A stretch of 5,758 nucleotides of DNA from Ferroglobus sp. (GCA_015523665.1 WAJX01000156.1:1-5758); one strand, 5' to 3'; counted from the first letter of the stretch, positions 1 to 5,691 are shown. Notes: a model not told the origin generated them from the sequence alone. Made by a program: numbers and translations.

Positions 1-1
1 A

Positions 2-499
2 ACGTATAAAGAGTCTAAAGAAGGATACAATAAGCAACCTAAGATCAATACACTCCTTGACCTTTTTAACATGAAAAAAATGTATCATGGAACAGCTAAA
101 ATAACTGTTGAAGGGAAAACAGAGACATATGAATTCTGGGGCTATTACGATGCCAACTCAAAAGAACAGAAAGTTAGAATGGAATCAAATAAGGGGGCTT
201 TTATAATAATACAAAAGTATGAAAACAATGCACTTATAACTACAATGTATATGAAAAATTATCAGAACATGCAAATGCCAGAGGGGTGTGACTGGGTAGA
301 GCTAAAATCAGTTCAAACTGTTAGTCCTTCTGAATTAAGTAAAATTGAAGATAAACCAGTTAAAGATTCATTCAAGGATGTGATAACACAACAAGGCCAG
401 ATAGAAGAAGAATATAGCATTGAGTTCATTGATTATGATCCTCTAATCTTTAAACCTGATGGTAATATTTGCAATATGGAGATGTTTAGTCATCAATAG
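2..499 (+). CDS. Unrecognised protein, C-terminal 165 residues (5' end outside window)
   Basis: The frame is open from the left edge to a TAG at 497-499, so this is most likely the C-terminal part of a longer protein. The first ATG inside the window (71) has no Shine-Dalgarno sequence and no TATA box about 27 bases upstream, so I treat it as an internal methionine of ...LLDLFNMKKMYHGTAKITV. What can be seen is a soluble, beta-rich-looking stretch: GTAKITVEGKTETYEFWGYY, then KVRMESNKGAFIII, then TTMYMKNYQNMQMPEGCDW. The order 'protein modified strand, xVRMExx, short Met-rich strand, Cys-Trp' resembles secreted archaeal lipoproteins with LolA/DUF4412-like beta domains, but this is only a resemblance. 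Two cysteines are present. No membrane segment lies in the visible part, and a signal peptide would lie outside the window. It runs towards the AOR-family gene, so it is not part of the tungsten operon. Function unknown. Confidence 0.6.
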   Translation, partial: TYKESKEGYNKQPKINTLLDLFNMKKMYHGTAKITVEGKTETYEFWGYYDANSKEQKVRMESNKGAFIIIQKYENNALITTMYMKNYQNMQMPEGCDWVELKSVQTVSPSELSKIEDKPVKDSFKDVITQQGQIEEEYSIEFIDYDPLIFKPDGNICNMEMFSHQ

Positions 500-506
500 T
501 AAAATA

Positions 507-561
507 TTTATTTATATTTAATCTAAATTTTTATTAACAATTTATTTTAATTTTATTGTTA
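507..561 (+). terminator. T-rich termination zone with weak hairpin behind the 2-499 gene
   Basis: Starting eight bases after the stop codon the plus strand carries repeated T runs (TTTATTTATATTTA, then AAATTTTTATT). A weak hairpin follows, with arms TAACAAT (535-541) and ATTGTTA (555-561) around a T-rich loop. Archaeal transcription ends mainly at oligo-T tracts, so this is a plausible terminator. In such AT-rich DNA T runs are common, hence modest confidence. Confidence 0.35.
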
Positions 562-583
562 CACCCCTTTATTTTAACAAGTA

Positions 584-638
584 TCAGAAAGTACAGCCTT
601 CATCATCGCTTAAGCTCAGATCCTGCCAAATTCATCAT
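584..638 (-). ncRNA. Archaeal box C/D small guide RNA (candidate)
   Basis: Read on the minus strand, this 55-nt core holds every element of an archaeal C/D sRNA in order and with correct spacing. Box C is ATGATGA (638-632), followed by a 12-nt D' guide (631-620) and box D' CTGA (619-616). Next come a 9-nt spacer GCTTAAGCG (615-607), box C' ATGATGA (606-600), a 12-nt D guide AGGCTGTACTTT (599-588) and box D CTGA (587-584). Both C boxes fit RUGAUGA without error and both guides are 12 nt, as L7Ae, Nop5 and fibrillarin assembly in archaea requires. Such RNAs direct 2'-O-methylation of the target base paired to the fifth guide base upstream of D or D'. The D' guide matches the 5' end of archaeal 16S rRNA; I could not place a target for the D guide. 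A BRE/TATA-like element sits about 27 bases before the expected 5' end. The outer stem flanking C and D is weak (perhaps GAGU/ACUU only), which is tolerated in archaea. No competing coding frame was found. Confidence 0.8.
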
Positions 639-663
639 TCAACTCTTTTTTGGATTAAGAAAA

Positions 664-676
664 GATAAACATTTCG
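664..676 (-). promoter_or_regulatory. BRE/TATA-like promoter of the C/D sRNA
   Basis: On the minus strand this reads CGAAATGTTTATC: a BRE-like CGAAA followed by a TATA-like TTTATC (669-664). Its centre is about 27 bases from position 640, just ahead of box C at 638. That is the usual distance from an archaeal TATA box to the transcription start. The spacing supports independent transcription of the sRNA, which lies behind the AOR-family gene on the same strand. The TATA match is imperfect. Confidence 0.45.
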
Positions 677-862
677 AAATAATGGTTTTTAAGATAATAG
701 TATTATTATTACTCTCATATTAAAATCTTGTTTTGATAATCTATTCAACAAAGAAACAAATAATATAATGAATATATAATGATAATTATTGAATAATTCA
801 TATTTCTAAATTTAGCAAATTAGATTATTAATTAATAATTTTTAATTAATAATTTTTAAATT
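677..862. other. AT-rich intergenic DNA without a recognisable gene
   Basis: Between the sRNA promoter and the terminator of the AOR-family gene I find no coding frame or RNA gene. The stretch is almost pure A/T. It contains a perfect 15-bp palindrome AATTATT-G-AATAATT (784-798) and the 14-bp tandem repeat listed separately. Both are weak in information because of the base composition. Confidence 0.5.
828..857. repeat. 14-bp tandem repeat, two copies
   Basis: TTAATTAATAATTT occurs head to tail at 828-841 and 842-855, and the match continues for two further T bases before decaying. It lies 45 bases beyond the stop of the AOR-family gene. It is probably slippage-generated low-complexity DNA with no evident function. 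Confidence 0.6.
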
Positions 863-881
863 AAAAAATAAAAAATAATAA
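863..881 (-). terminator. Oligo-T terminator of the ferredoxin/AOR operon
   Basis: About 20 to 40 bases after the AOR-family stop codon (902-904) the minus strand reads TTATTATTTTTTATTTTTT, two runs of six T bases. Runs of this kind are the standard intrinsic termination signal of archaeal RNA polymerase, and no hairpin is needed. Confidence 0.5.
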
Positions 882-901
882 ATATATATTTTATTATATA
901 T

Positions 902-2647
902 TCAAACATTATCCCAATACCTTTCCCTATAATAATTTAAAGCTCTAACGATATAATCCTCCTCAAGTAAACCTCTTGTAGATTTAGTTTCATACACTCT
1001 CTTAGGAATTCTTAGTTCATCAAATTCAAAACCCATCTTTCTTTTAAGTTTAATCTTCTCCCTATATATCCTCCCACCGATCTCATAAAGTTCATTTTCA
1101 CTATATTCAACTCCCAACGGTTTGAAGGCCTTCACAACTATATCTGGTGTATACACACCCCTTGCAAAAAAACAAACAACCAAGCTTGAGAGTATTTGTC
1201 TCCATTTTTCTTCATTAACAAGCCTTTCTACCATCTCTTCAGGTGTTAGTCCCTTCATCTTTTGATCGAGACTGTAACCAGCATTATCAAGATGACTATG
1301 TCTTAAACCGATTAAATAACCAACATACGTAGCTGGGCCAGTATGGTATCCAGCCATCTCATTTTTACCAAAACTCAAAGCAAAATCAACTCCCCCATAA
1401 TGTAATGCTGCAACTTCAACACCCTCTGCAAGTTTTGAATAGAACTCATTTGGTTGATCTACTATATAATCAATTGCCTTTAAATAATTCTCCGCATTAC
1501 CAAATTCCAGTTTCACAATTGTTTCTCTTTCACTAATCATTCCTCTTTCAAAAGCTTCCGTTGCCCAAGCTAAACAAACCCCAGTACTCATCGCATCTAA
1601 TCCCAAGGTTTCAACTTTATGAATTAATTTTAATATCCAACTTCTATCTCCGATTCCAAGCATAGAACCAAGAGAGTATATAAGTTCGTAATCATAACTG
1701 ATCATTATAGTTTTGTAGAAATACTTTTCCTTCTCATATGGCTCTCTTAAAACTGCAATATGAATGCAAGCTGTAGGACAATGATTACAAGCAATTCTCC
1801 TTCCCAAACTATATTCAGCAAATGCTTCTCCACTTATCTCTTCAGCCTTTTCAAATCTTGCTGATTGAAGATTACGAGTCGGTAAAGCATTTAGCTCATT
1901 TAATGGTAAGATGTTCTCTGCAGTTCCAAGGAGATGATATTTCCTCATCGCATCACTTTCAACTGCTTTTTTATAAATCATATCATATATCTCTCTATAA
2001 CCCTCCCCCGAAGGAGTGTATTTCTTTCTCCCCATAACAACAAGAGCTTTCAAATTTTTTGAACCGAATACTGCTCCTAAACCTAATCTTCCAAAATGTC
2101 TATAGGTTTCTGTCGTTAAACAGGCGTATCTAACTAGCTTTATTCCAGCTTCGCCTATCCTCATCACAGTTCTAATTCCCCTTCCCTCTTCTCTCTCTGC
2201 AATTATCCTCCCAGTTACTATTGAGCTCTTAACTCTCCATATAACTCTTCCATCTTTGAAATGCACTTTATCTTCATCCACTACAACATATATAGGCTTT
2301 CTACTCCTTCCTTTTATTAAAATCGCTCCATATCCAGCATTAGCTATTGAAGAGGCGGTTCTCCCTCCAGCATGGCTCTCTCCCAGATTTCCAGTTAGTG
2401 GACTTTTAAACAGGGCAACGGTTTTTGATGCTAGTGGATAAGCTGGAGTGAATGGACCAGTAGCGAAGACTATAACGTTATTCTCTCCAAGTGGATCCTC
2501 ATCAAAATCTAATTCTTCTTTTAATAGCTGAACAGCTACACCAACTCCGCCTATCCATTCTTCAAATAAATCTTTTCTATCCTCCACCTCATATTTATAC
2601 TTTGAAAGATCTATTTTCAACACTTTACTCCTCAGCTTACCACTCAC
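902..2647 (-). CDS. Aldehyde:ferredoxin oxidoreductase family tungsten enzyme (variant subfamily)
   Basis: This 581-residue protein has the length and domain order of the AOR family: oxidoreductases with a tungsten bis-pyranopterin cofactor and one [4Fe-4S] cluster that oxidise aldehydes to acids, usually passing electrons to ferredoxin in the cytoplasm. Domain 1 (about 1-210) shows KIDLS, FxxWIGGVGVA, PLGENN, KSPLTGNLGESHAGG (81-95) and GRLGLGAVFGSKNLKA (186-201), the N-terminal pterin-binding lobe. Cluster ligands are C287, C290 and C294 (CNHCPTAC) plus C492. The first pterin motif is ETLGLD (346-351). E321 and H450/H452 in GLRHSHLDNAGY are candidate active-site residues. The second motif, usually DxxGLC, reads SSLVVC (487-492), losing the Asp and Gly while keeping the cluster Cys. 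The GTG start is supported by GAGGTGGT at 2658-2651 and by the 4-base overlap with the ferredoxin stop, so translation is probably coupled. The neighbouring tungstate importer fits a tungsten enzyme. Family assignment is firm; the substrate is unknown. Confidence 0.92.
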   Translation of the reverse strand: MSGKLRSKVLKIDLSKYKYEVEDRKDLFEEWIGGVGVAVQLLKEELDFDEDPLGENNVIVFATGPFTPAYPLASKTVALFKSPLTGNLGESHAGGRTASSIANAGYGAILIKGRSRKPIYVVVDEDKVHFKDGRVIWRVKSSIVTGRIIAEREEGRGIRTVMRIGEAGIKLVRYACLTTETYRHFGRLGLGAVFGSKNLKALVVMGRKKYTPSGEGYREIYDMIYKKAVESDAMRKYHLLGTAENILPLNELNALPTRNLQSARFEKAEEISGEAFAEYSLGRRIACNHCPTACIHIAVLREPYEKEKYFYKTIMISYDYELIYSLGSMLGIGDRSWILKLIHKVETLGLDAMSTGVCLAWATEAFERGMISERETIVKLEFGNAENYLKAIDYIVDQPNEFYSKLAEGVEVAALHYGGVDFALSFGKNEMAGYHTGPATYVGYLIGLRHSHLDNAGYSLDQKMKGLTPEEMVERLVNEEKWRQILSSLVVCFFARGVYTPDIVVKAFKPLGVEYSENELYEIGGRIYREKIKLKRKMGFEFDELRIPKRVYETKSTRGLLEEDYIVRALNYYRERYWDNV

Positions 2648-3081
2648 TCTACCACCTCATACGCCAAAACATCATGTGGACAATAATCAACACAGTAACC
2701 ACAATGAATGCATACTGCAGGTTTTCCATCTTCTCTTTTGAAAATTGCACCTATTGTACAAGCTTTCATACAATTCCCACAAGCTATACATAAGTTCTCA
2801 ACAAATCTCACACCTCCTCCTTCTCTTCTTTTCATAGCCCCAGTAGGACACACTTCAACACATGGAGGCTCTTCACATGCGTGACAGAAAATTATCGTTG
2901 CCCCTCTTTCAAAACCGCTAAGACTCACTGCCAAAATCCCAGAACCGCTAATCCCTATCTCTGGCCTTTTAGCATTTTTTCTTGCACATGCATACATACA
3001 CAAAGAGCATCCAACACACTTTTCAATATCTTTAATCACAAGCTTCTTCACATGCCTCTTCTTTTGACTCTCTACATTCAT
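2644..3081 (-). CDS. Polyferredoxin electron-transfer subunit, four [4Fe-4S] clusters, partner of the AOR-like enzyme
   Basis: This is a 145-residue iron-sulfur protein of the HycB/DmsB/YdhY type. Sixteen cysteines form four motifs: CVGCSLCMYAC (22-32), CHACEEPPCVEVC (66-78), CIACGNCMKAC (98-108) and CIHCGYCVDYC (124-134). In this fold motif I pairs with IV and motif II with III, giving four [4Fe-4S] clusters in a chain. There is no signal peptide, Tat motif or membrane segment, so it should be cytosolic. Its stop overlaps the start of the AOR-family gene (GTGA), implying one mRNA and probably a complex in which it takes electrons from the tungsten site. The start is chosen as the ATG at 3081: a GTG at 3105 abuts the TATA box and should lie before the transcription start, whereas 3081 would be nearly leaderless. 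An ATG at 3090 and a GTG at 3051 (VKKLVIKDIEKC...) are alternatives; the family often begins near the latter. Function as an electron carrier is secure; the final acceptor is unknown. Confidence 0.9.
   Translation of the reverse strand: MNVESQKKRHVKKLVIKDIEKCVGCSLCMYACARKNAKRPEIGISGSGILAVSLSGFERGATIIFCHACEEPPCVEVCPTGAMKRREGGGVRFVENLCIACGNCMKACTIGAIFKREDGKPAVCIHCGYCVDYCPHDVLAYEVVE
2651..2658 (-). promoter_or_regulatory. Shine-Dalgarno sequence of the AOR-family gene
   Basis: GAGGTGGT on the minus strand ends three bases before the GTG start at 2647, with the GAGGTG core five bases away. It is the clearest ribosome-binding site among the genes examined here and settles the GTG as the start of a gene internal to an operon. 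Confidence 0.7.
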
Positions 3082-3096
3082 AGTATTCATCAACTT

Positions 3097-3110
3097 TAAA
3101 GGCACCTTTA
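3097..3110. promoter_or_regulatory. Inverted repeat overlapping the ferredoxin/AOR TATA box, possible operator
   Basis: TAAAGG-CA-CCTTTA has two perfect 6-bp arms with a 2-bp spacer. It covers the downstream edge of the TATA box and the bases just after it, where a bound repressor would block TBP/TFB or polymerase. It does not resemble the tupA repeat. A chance palindrome is possible. Confidence 0.4.
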
Positions 3111-3115
3111 TAAAA
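3107..3115 (-). promoter_or_regulatory. TATA box of the ferredoxin/AOR operon
   Basis: The minus strand reads TTTTATAAA, an excellent archaeal TATA box, preceded by purine-rich AGAGG as a possible BRE. A start about 27 bases downstream falls near 3084, so the ATG at 3081 would have only a few leader bases. This is the strongest promoter match in the window. Confidence 0.65.
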
Positions 3116-3275
3116 CCTCTGCTACTATTTATTTATTTCTTAAATTATATAATTTTAGATAATAAATTTATATAAAATTACAATAAATATGATATAATAA
3201 AAATTATATTAAAATTAACTATAGTAAAAGTAAGTACATATACAGTATTGAGATTACCCACTTAATTATTTTTAA

Positions 3276-3305
3276 CTTGAAAAATTTTATATTGAATTTT
3301 TCAAG
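3276..3305 (-). terminator. Perfect 11-bp hairpin just behind tupC
   Basis: The arms CTTGAAAAATT (3276-3286) and AATTTTTCAAG (3295-3305) are perfectly complementary around an 8-base loop. The hairpin begins five bases after the tupC stop codon. No T run follows at once, though T-rich sequence appears further on (about 3187-3216 read on the minus strand). It may terminate the tup operon or protect the mRNA 3' end. Confidence 0.5.
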
Positions 3306-3310
3306 ATTTC

Positions 3311-3967
3311 CTAATAATCAATCTTAACTTTCTTAAAGATTTCTTCAGCATCACTCACCTCTATTACTTTCCCATCATCAAGAAATACAACTTTATCCGA
3401 AATTCTTCTCGCTTGAAGTAAATTATGAGTCGCCACTATAACAGTCCTACCATTTTTTGAAAGGTCCTTTATTCTTTTTTCAATAATTTTTACATTCTCA
3501 GTATCTAAATTTGATGTTGGTTCATCAAATAAATAAACCTCTCTATCCAATGCTAATGCTCTTGCAATAGCCAGTCTCTGTTTCTCTCCCCCACTCAAAA
3601 GTTTTGCTTTCTTGTAAGCCACATTTGATAAATTAACCATCTCAAGCAACTCTAATGCTTTATTCTTATCAGCTTTACCCTCCAAACTTAAAGCATACAT
3701 AACGTTATCGATAGCTGTACCTCTAAAAACAACTGGATGTTGAAAAACCATTGTTATATATCTCCTATGTCCATCATTTACTTTCTCTCCGTTAAAGTAG
3801 TAATCGCCATCGAATTTTTCTAATAACGCAATAATCCTCAATAGAGTAGTTTTACCAGCTCCACTATTACCAAGAATTGTAGTTATCCCTTTATCAATCT
3901 CAATACTTACTTCAAGTTTAAAGTTTCCATAACTCTTCTTAACATTCACAAGCTTTATTAGAGCCAT
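3311..3967 (-). CDS. tupC: Tungstate ABC transporter ATP-binding protein
   Basis: This 218-residue ATPase powers tungstate import from the cytoplasmic face of the TupB channel. All nucleotide-binding elements are intact: Walker A GNSGAGKT (33-40), Q-loop glutamine Q76 in MVFQHP, signature LSGGEKQR (124-131), Walker B VYLFDEP (144-150) with catalytic E149, D-loop SNLD (152-155) and switch histidine H181. The protein stops soon after the core domain and lacks the C-terminal molybdate-sensing domain found in ModC and in many WtpC-type ATPases. That length suits TupC. Its ATG lies 10 bases inside the end of tupB, in another frame, with no convincing ribosome-binding site, so translation is probably coupled. 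Specificity for tungstate rests on the neighbouring TupA; the ATPase alone would only be called a phosphate/molybdate/tungstate-type importer subunit. Confidence 0.92.
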   Translation of the reverse strand: MALIKLVNVKKSYGNFKLEVSIEIDKGITTILGNSGAGKTTLLRIIALLEKFDGDYYFNGEKVNDGHRRYITMVFQHPVVFRGTAIDNVMYALSLEGKADKNKALELLEMVNLSNVAYKKAKLLSGGEKQRLAIARALALDREVYLFDEPTSNLDTENVKIIEKRIKDLSKNGRTVIVATHNLLQARRISDKVVFLDDGKVIEVSDAEEIFKKVKIDY

Positions 3968-4611
3968 ACCCGTTTCACGATATTCATAACTAAGGATATT
4001 ATAAAGACTATTCCAAGCAAGATAAAGCCCAATTCTAAAGCTATATCTATTTCTCCTCTTGCAACATGCATTTGAATAGCTGTGGTTAGAACTCTTGTAT
4101 TTGCTAAACCGTTATAGACAAAGATGTTTCCTCCAACCATTAATGCTATCCCCAATTCAGCGATAGCTCTATTAAATGCAGCAATAAACGCAAGTAATAT
4201 GCTGGGGAGTGCCTCATTGATTACCTTCATCATCGCCTCACTTTTTGAAGCACTCAGAGTTAATGCTAATTCATAAATCTCTATGTTTATCTGTTCTATT
4301 GAGCTTGTACTAAAGCTTACAACTATTGGTAAGATTAAAAGCATTTGTCCAAGACTTATGCCCATTTCTGTATAGAGCAAATTTAAGAATCCAAATGGGC
4401 CTTTTGGTGAGAGAAGCAAGTATAAAAAGAGTCCCATCACAACTGTTGGAATGCCTAGAAGGCCATTAAAAAGTGATTTAATCAACTCTTTTCCTTTAAA
4501 GTTGGTGAAGACGAGTAAAAGACTTATCGGTATGCCTATTACCGATGCAAGAATTGCTGCAATTCCAGAGACTTTTAAAGATCTCAGTGTAATCTCTATT
4601 ATCGGATCCAT
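3958..4611 (-). CDS. tupB: Tungstate ABC transporter permease
   Basis: This 217-residue membrane protein forms, as a homodimer, the tungstate channel. Hydrophobic segments are visible at about 14-35, 47-68, 85-102, 136-158 and 189-210, giving five likely helices. The EAA-type loop that docks on the ATPase spans about 126-160: INEALPSILLAFIAAFNRAI followed by AELGIALMVGGN. The RAIAExGxxxMVGGN ending is characteristic of TupB permeases and of their close relatives in the BPD_transp_1 family. Length is normal for TupB. Its ATG follows the tupA stop after a single base (TAA-T-ATG), and its end overlaps tupC, so the three genes form one tight operon. Confidence 0.93.
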   Translation of the reverse strand: MDPIIEITLRSLKVSGIAAILASVIGIPISLLLVFTNFKGKELIKSLFNGLLGIPTVVMGLFLYLLLSPKGPFGFLNLLYTEMGISLGQMLLILPIVVSFSTSSIEQINIEIYELALTLSASKSEAMMKVINEALPSILLAFIAAFNRAIAELGIALMVGGNIFVYNGLANTRVLTTAIQMHVARGEIDIALELGFILLGIVFIISLVMNIVKRVWL

Positions 4612-4612
4612 A

Positions 4613-5596
4613 TTACCAGAAAGTTATACCATAATCTTCAGCCTTATATCTATACTCTTCAGGACATTCACTTCCGTTAATGAAACCATATTTCACTATC
4701 CAGCTATAATATGGCTCAATTTTATTTTCCAATATTTCCACAGCTGGATAGAATAGAGATTTACCATACACATCTTTACCATAATTCCTCAACAACTCCT
4801 GTCCTTCATCGCTAACAAGCCATTTCTCGATTTTCATCGCCAGTTCAAAGTCTCTCTCTGTTTTATCTCCTTTTTCTGGATTTACAATTATTACTGAATA
4901 GATGTTAATCAATTGCTCACCTTTATCCACAAGAATTTTGAGTTGTATTTTTCCTTCTTTTTCGTATTTGAGATAAGTTCCAGTATCAGAAAGTGTATAG
5001 GCTTTTTTGTTACTTGCATAGAGAAGTGTATTCCCCATTCCAGATCCCGTCTCTCTAAACCAATTTTCTCTTTTAATTTCTTCATAATTAAATCCAGCAG
5101 CTTTCCAAAGTGAGATTTCTTTAATGTTTGTTCCCGATAGATCTCCTCTAGAGACCCAAATCACCTTACCTTTCCTCCCCATCTCAACTATCTTTTTCAT
5201 AGCTTCAACAACATTCATACCTTTTATTCCAGCCGGGTCATCAGCCGGACCTACAATTATAAAAAAGTTATATGCAAATATCTTTCTGTTAACTCCATAC
5301 CCTTCTTTCATAAACTGCTCTTCTTTACTTCTTGCATGCACTAACACCATATCACTAATTCCAAGTTTAGCATCATTCAATGCTGCTCCCGTTCCTTTAG
5401 CAATGAAATGCAATTCTACACCCTTTTCTTTGAAAATTTTTGCAACCTCATCTAAGAAACCAGTATCATAAAGACTTGTTGTAGTTGAAATCGTTAAAAT
5501 CTCTACCTCTTTTCTTTTATTCTGCTCAAAAGCATAGAGAGTTGTGATTATTAATCCAAAGATTACAACTATAACTATAACTTTTAACTTTTTCAT
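4613..5596 (-). CDS. tupA: Tungstate-binding protein of the ABC importer
   Basis: This is the extracytoplasmic solute receptor that captures tungstate and delivers it to TupB. From the ATG at 5596 it has 327 residues. Residues 1-22 (MKKLKVIVIVV...YA) form a signal peptide or membrane anchor without a lipobox cysteine. The TupA hallmarks follow: TTTSLYDTG (38-46), AKGTGAAL (66-73), HARSKEE (88-93), DLSGTN (152-157), ETGSGMGNTLLYAS (182-195) and YTLSDTGTYL (200-209). TTTS and SGTN with the GMG loop form the oxyanion pocket in the family, which separates TupA from ModA and WtpA. The usual family end, YGKxxYGKxLFYPA, is reached near 285, so about 40 extra residues (286-327, Trp/Tyr-rich with one Cys) form a C-terminal extension. 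A GTG at 5605 is rejected as the start because it lies inside the operator, upstream of the predicted transcription start; the ATG at 5596 fits a leaderless mRNA. Confidence 0.93.
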   Translation of the reverse strand: MKKLKVIVIVVIFGLIITTLYAFEQNKRKEVEILTISTTTSLYDTGFLDEVAKIFKEKGVELHFIAKGTGAALNDAKLGISDMVLVHARSKEEQFMKEGYGVNRKIFAYNFFIIVGPADDPAGIKGMNVVEAMKKIVEMGRKGKVIWVSRGDLSGTNIKEISLWKAAGFNYEEIKRENWFRETGSGMGNTLLYASNKKAYTLSDTGTYLKYEKEGKIQLKILVDKGEQLINIYSVIIVNPEKGDKTERDFELAMKIEKWLVSDEGQELLRNYGKDVYGKSLFYPAVEILENKIEPYYSWIVKYGFINGSECPEEYRYKAEDYGITFW

Positions 5597-5618
5597 GATA
5601 TGCACAAATGTACATATC
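5597..5618. promoter_or_regulatory. Near-perfect 22-bp inverted repeat, likely tup operator
   Basis: On the plus strand the arms are GATATGCACA (5597-5606) and TGTACATATC (5609-5618), separated by AA. They pair at nine of ten positions (GATATGyACA). The repeat fills exactly the space between the TATA-like element and the tupA ATG, covering the transcription start. A protein bound there would block initiation, as expected for a tungstate- or molybdate-responsive repressor acting as a dimer. The identity of the regulator is inference; no regulator gene lies in the window. Confidence 0.65.
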
Positions 5619-5628
5619 GTATTTATGA
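5619..5628 (-). promoter_or_regulatory. TATA-like element of the tupABC operon
   Basis: The minus strand reads TCATAAATAC, a moderate TATA match centred near 5623. A start 27 bases downstream is position 5596, the first base of the tupA ATG. The agreement supports a leaderless mRNA and the choice of that start codon. Confidence 0.5.
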
Positions 5629-5656
5629 GTTTTGTTTTTTATTTTTAGTATTTTAG

Positions 5657-5674
5657 GTTGTTTAAGCAAACAAC
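5657..5674. repeat. 18-bp inverted repeat upstream of the tup promoter
   Basis: GTTGTTT-AAGC-AAACAAC has perfect 7-bp arms. It lies some 30 bases upstream of the tup TATA-like element, where an activator could bind, or it may serve a gene beyond the right edge. No function can be assigned. Confidence 0.4.
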
Positions 5675-5691
5675 ATTCCAATTCTAAGTCG

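Noticed and set aside
828..857. Tandem repeat as a CRISPR or origin iteron
   Set aside because: There are only two full copies of 14 bp of pure A/T, with no spacers and no cas or replication genes nearby.
3082..3105. GTG at 3105 as the polyferredoxin start
   Set aside because: It adjoins the TATA box and would lie before the transcript start; the eight extra residues contribute nothing to the iron-sulfur fold.
3234..3241. GTACATAT, identical to eight bases of a tup operator arm, as a shared operator for the AOR operon
   Set aside because: It is a single half-site about 120 bases upstream of the TATA box, without a matching second arm; chance is likely in AT-rich DNA.
4451..4756. A 101-codon open frame on the plus strand across the tupA/tupB junction
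   Set aside because: It overlaps two certain genes on the other strand and shows no protein signature; its openness follows from the codon use of the real genes.
5124..5471. A 115-codon open frame on the plus strand inside tupA
   Set aside because: It is antisense to a fully motif-supported tupA; its translation is Ser/Phe/Ile-rich with no family features and it has no promoter or ribosome-binding site.
3311..5596. ModABC or WtpABC assignment of the importer
   Set aside because: The receptor carries the TupA motifs TTTSLYDTG, SGTN and GMGNTLLYAS, and the ATPase lacks the C-terminal oxyanion-binding domain common in ModC/WtpC.
5597..5605. GTG at 5605 as the tupA start
   Set aside because: It falls within the operator and upstream of the transcription start predicted from the TATA-like element; the ATG at 5596 gives a normal signal sequence.
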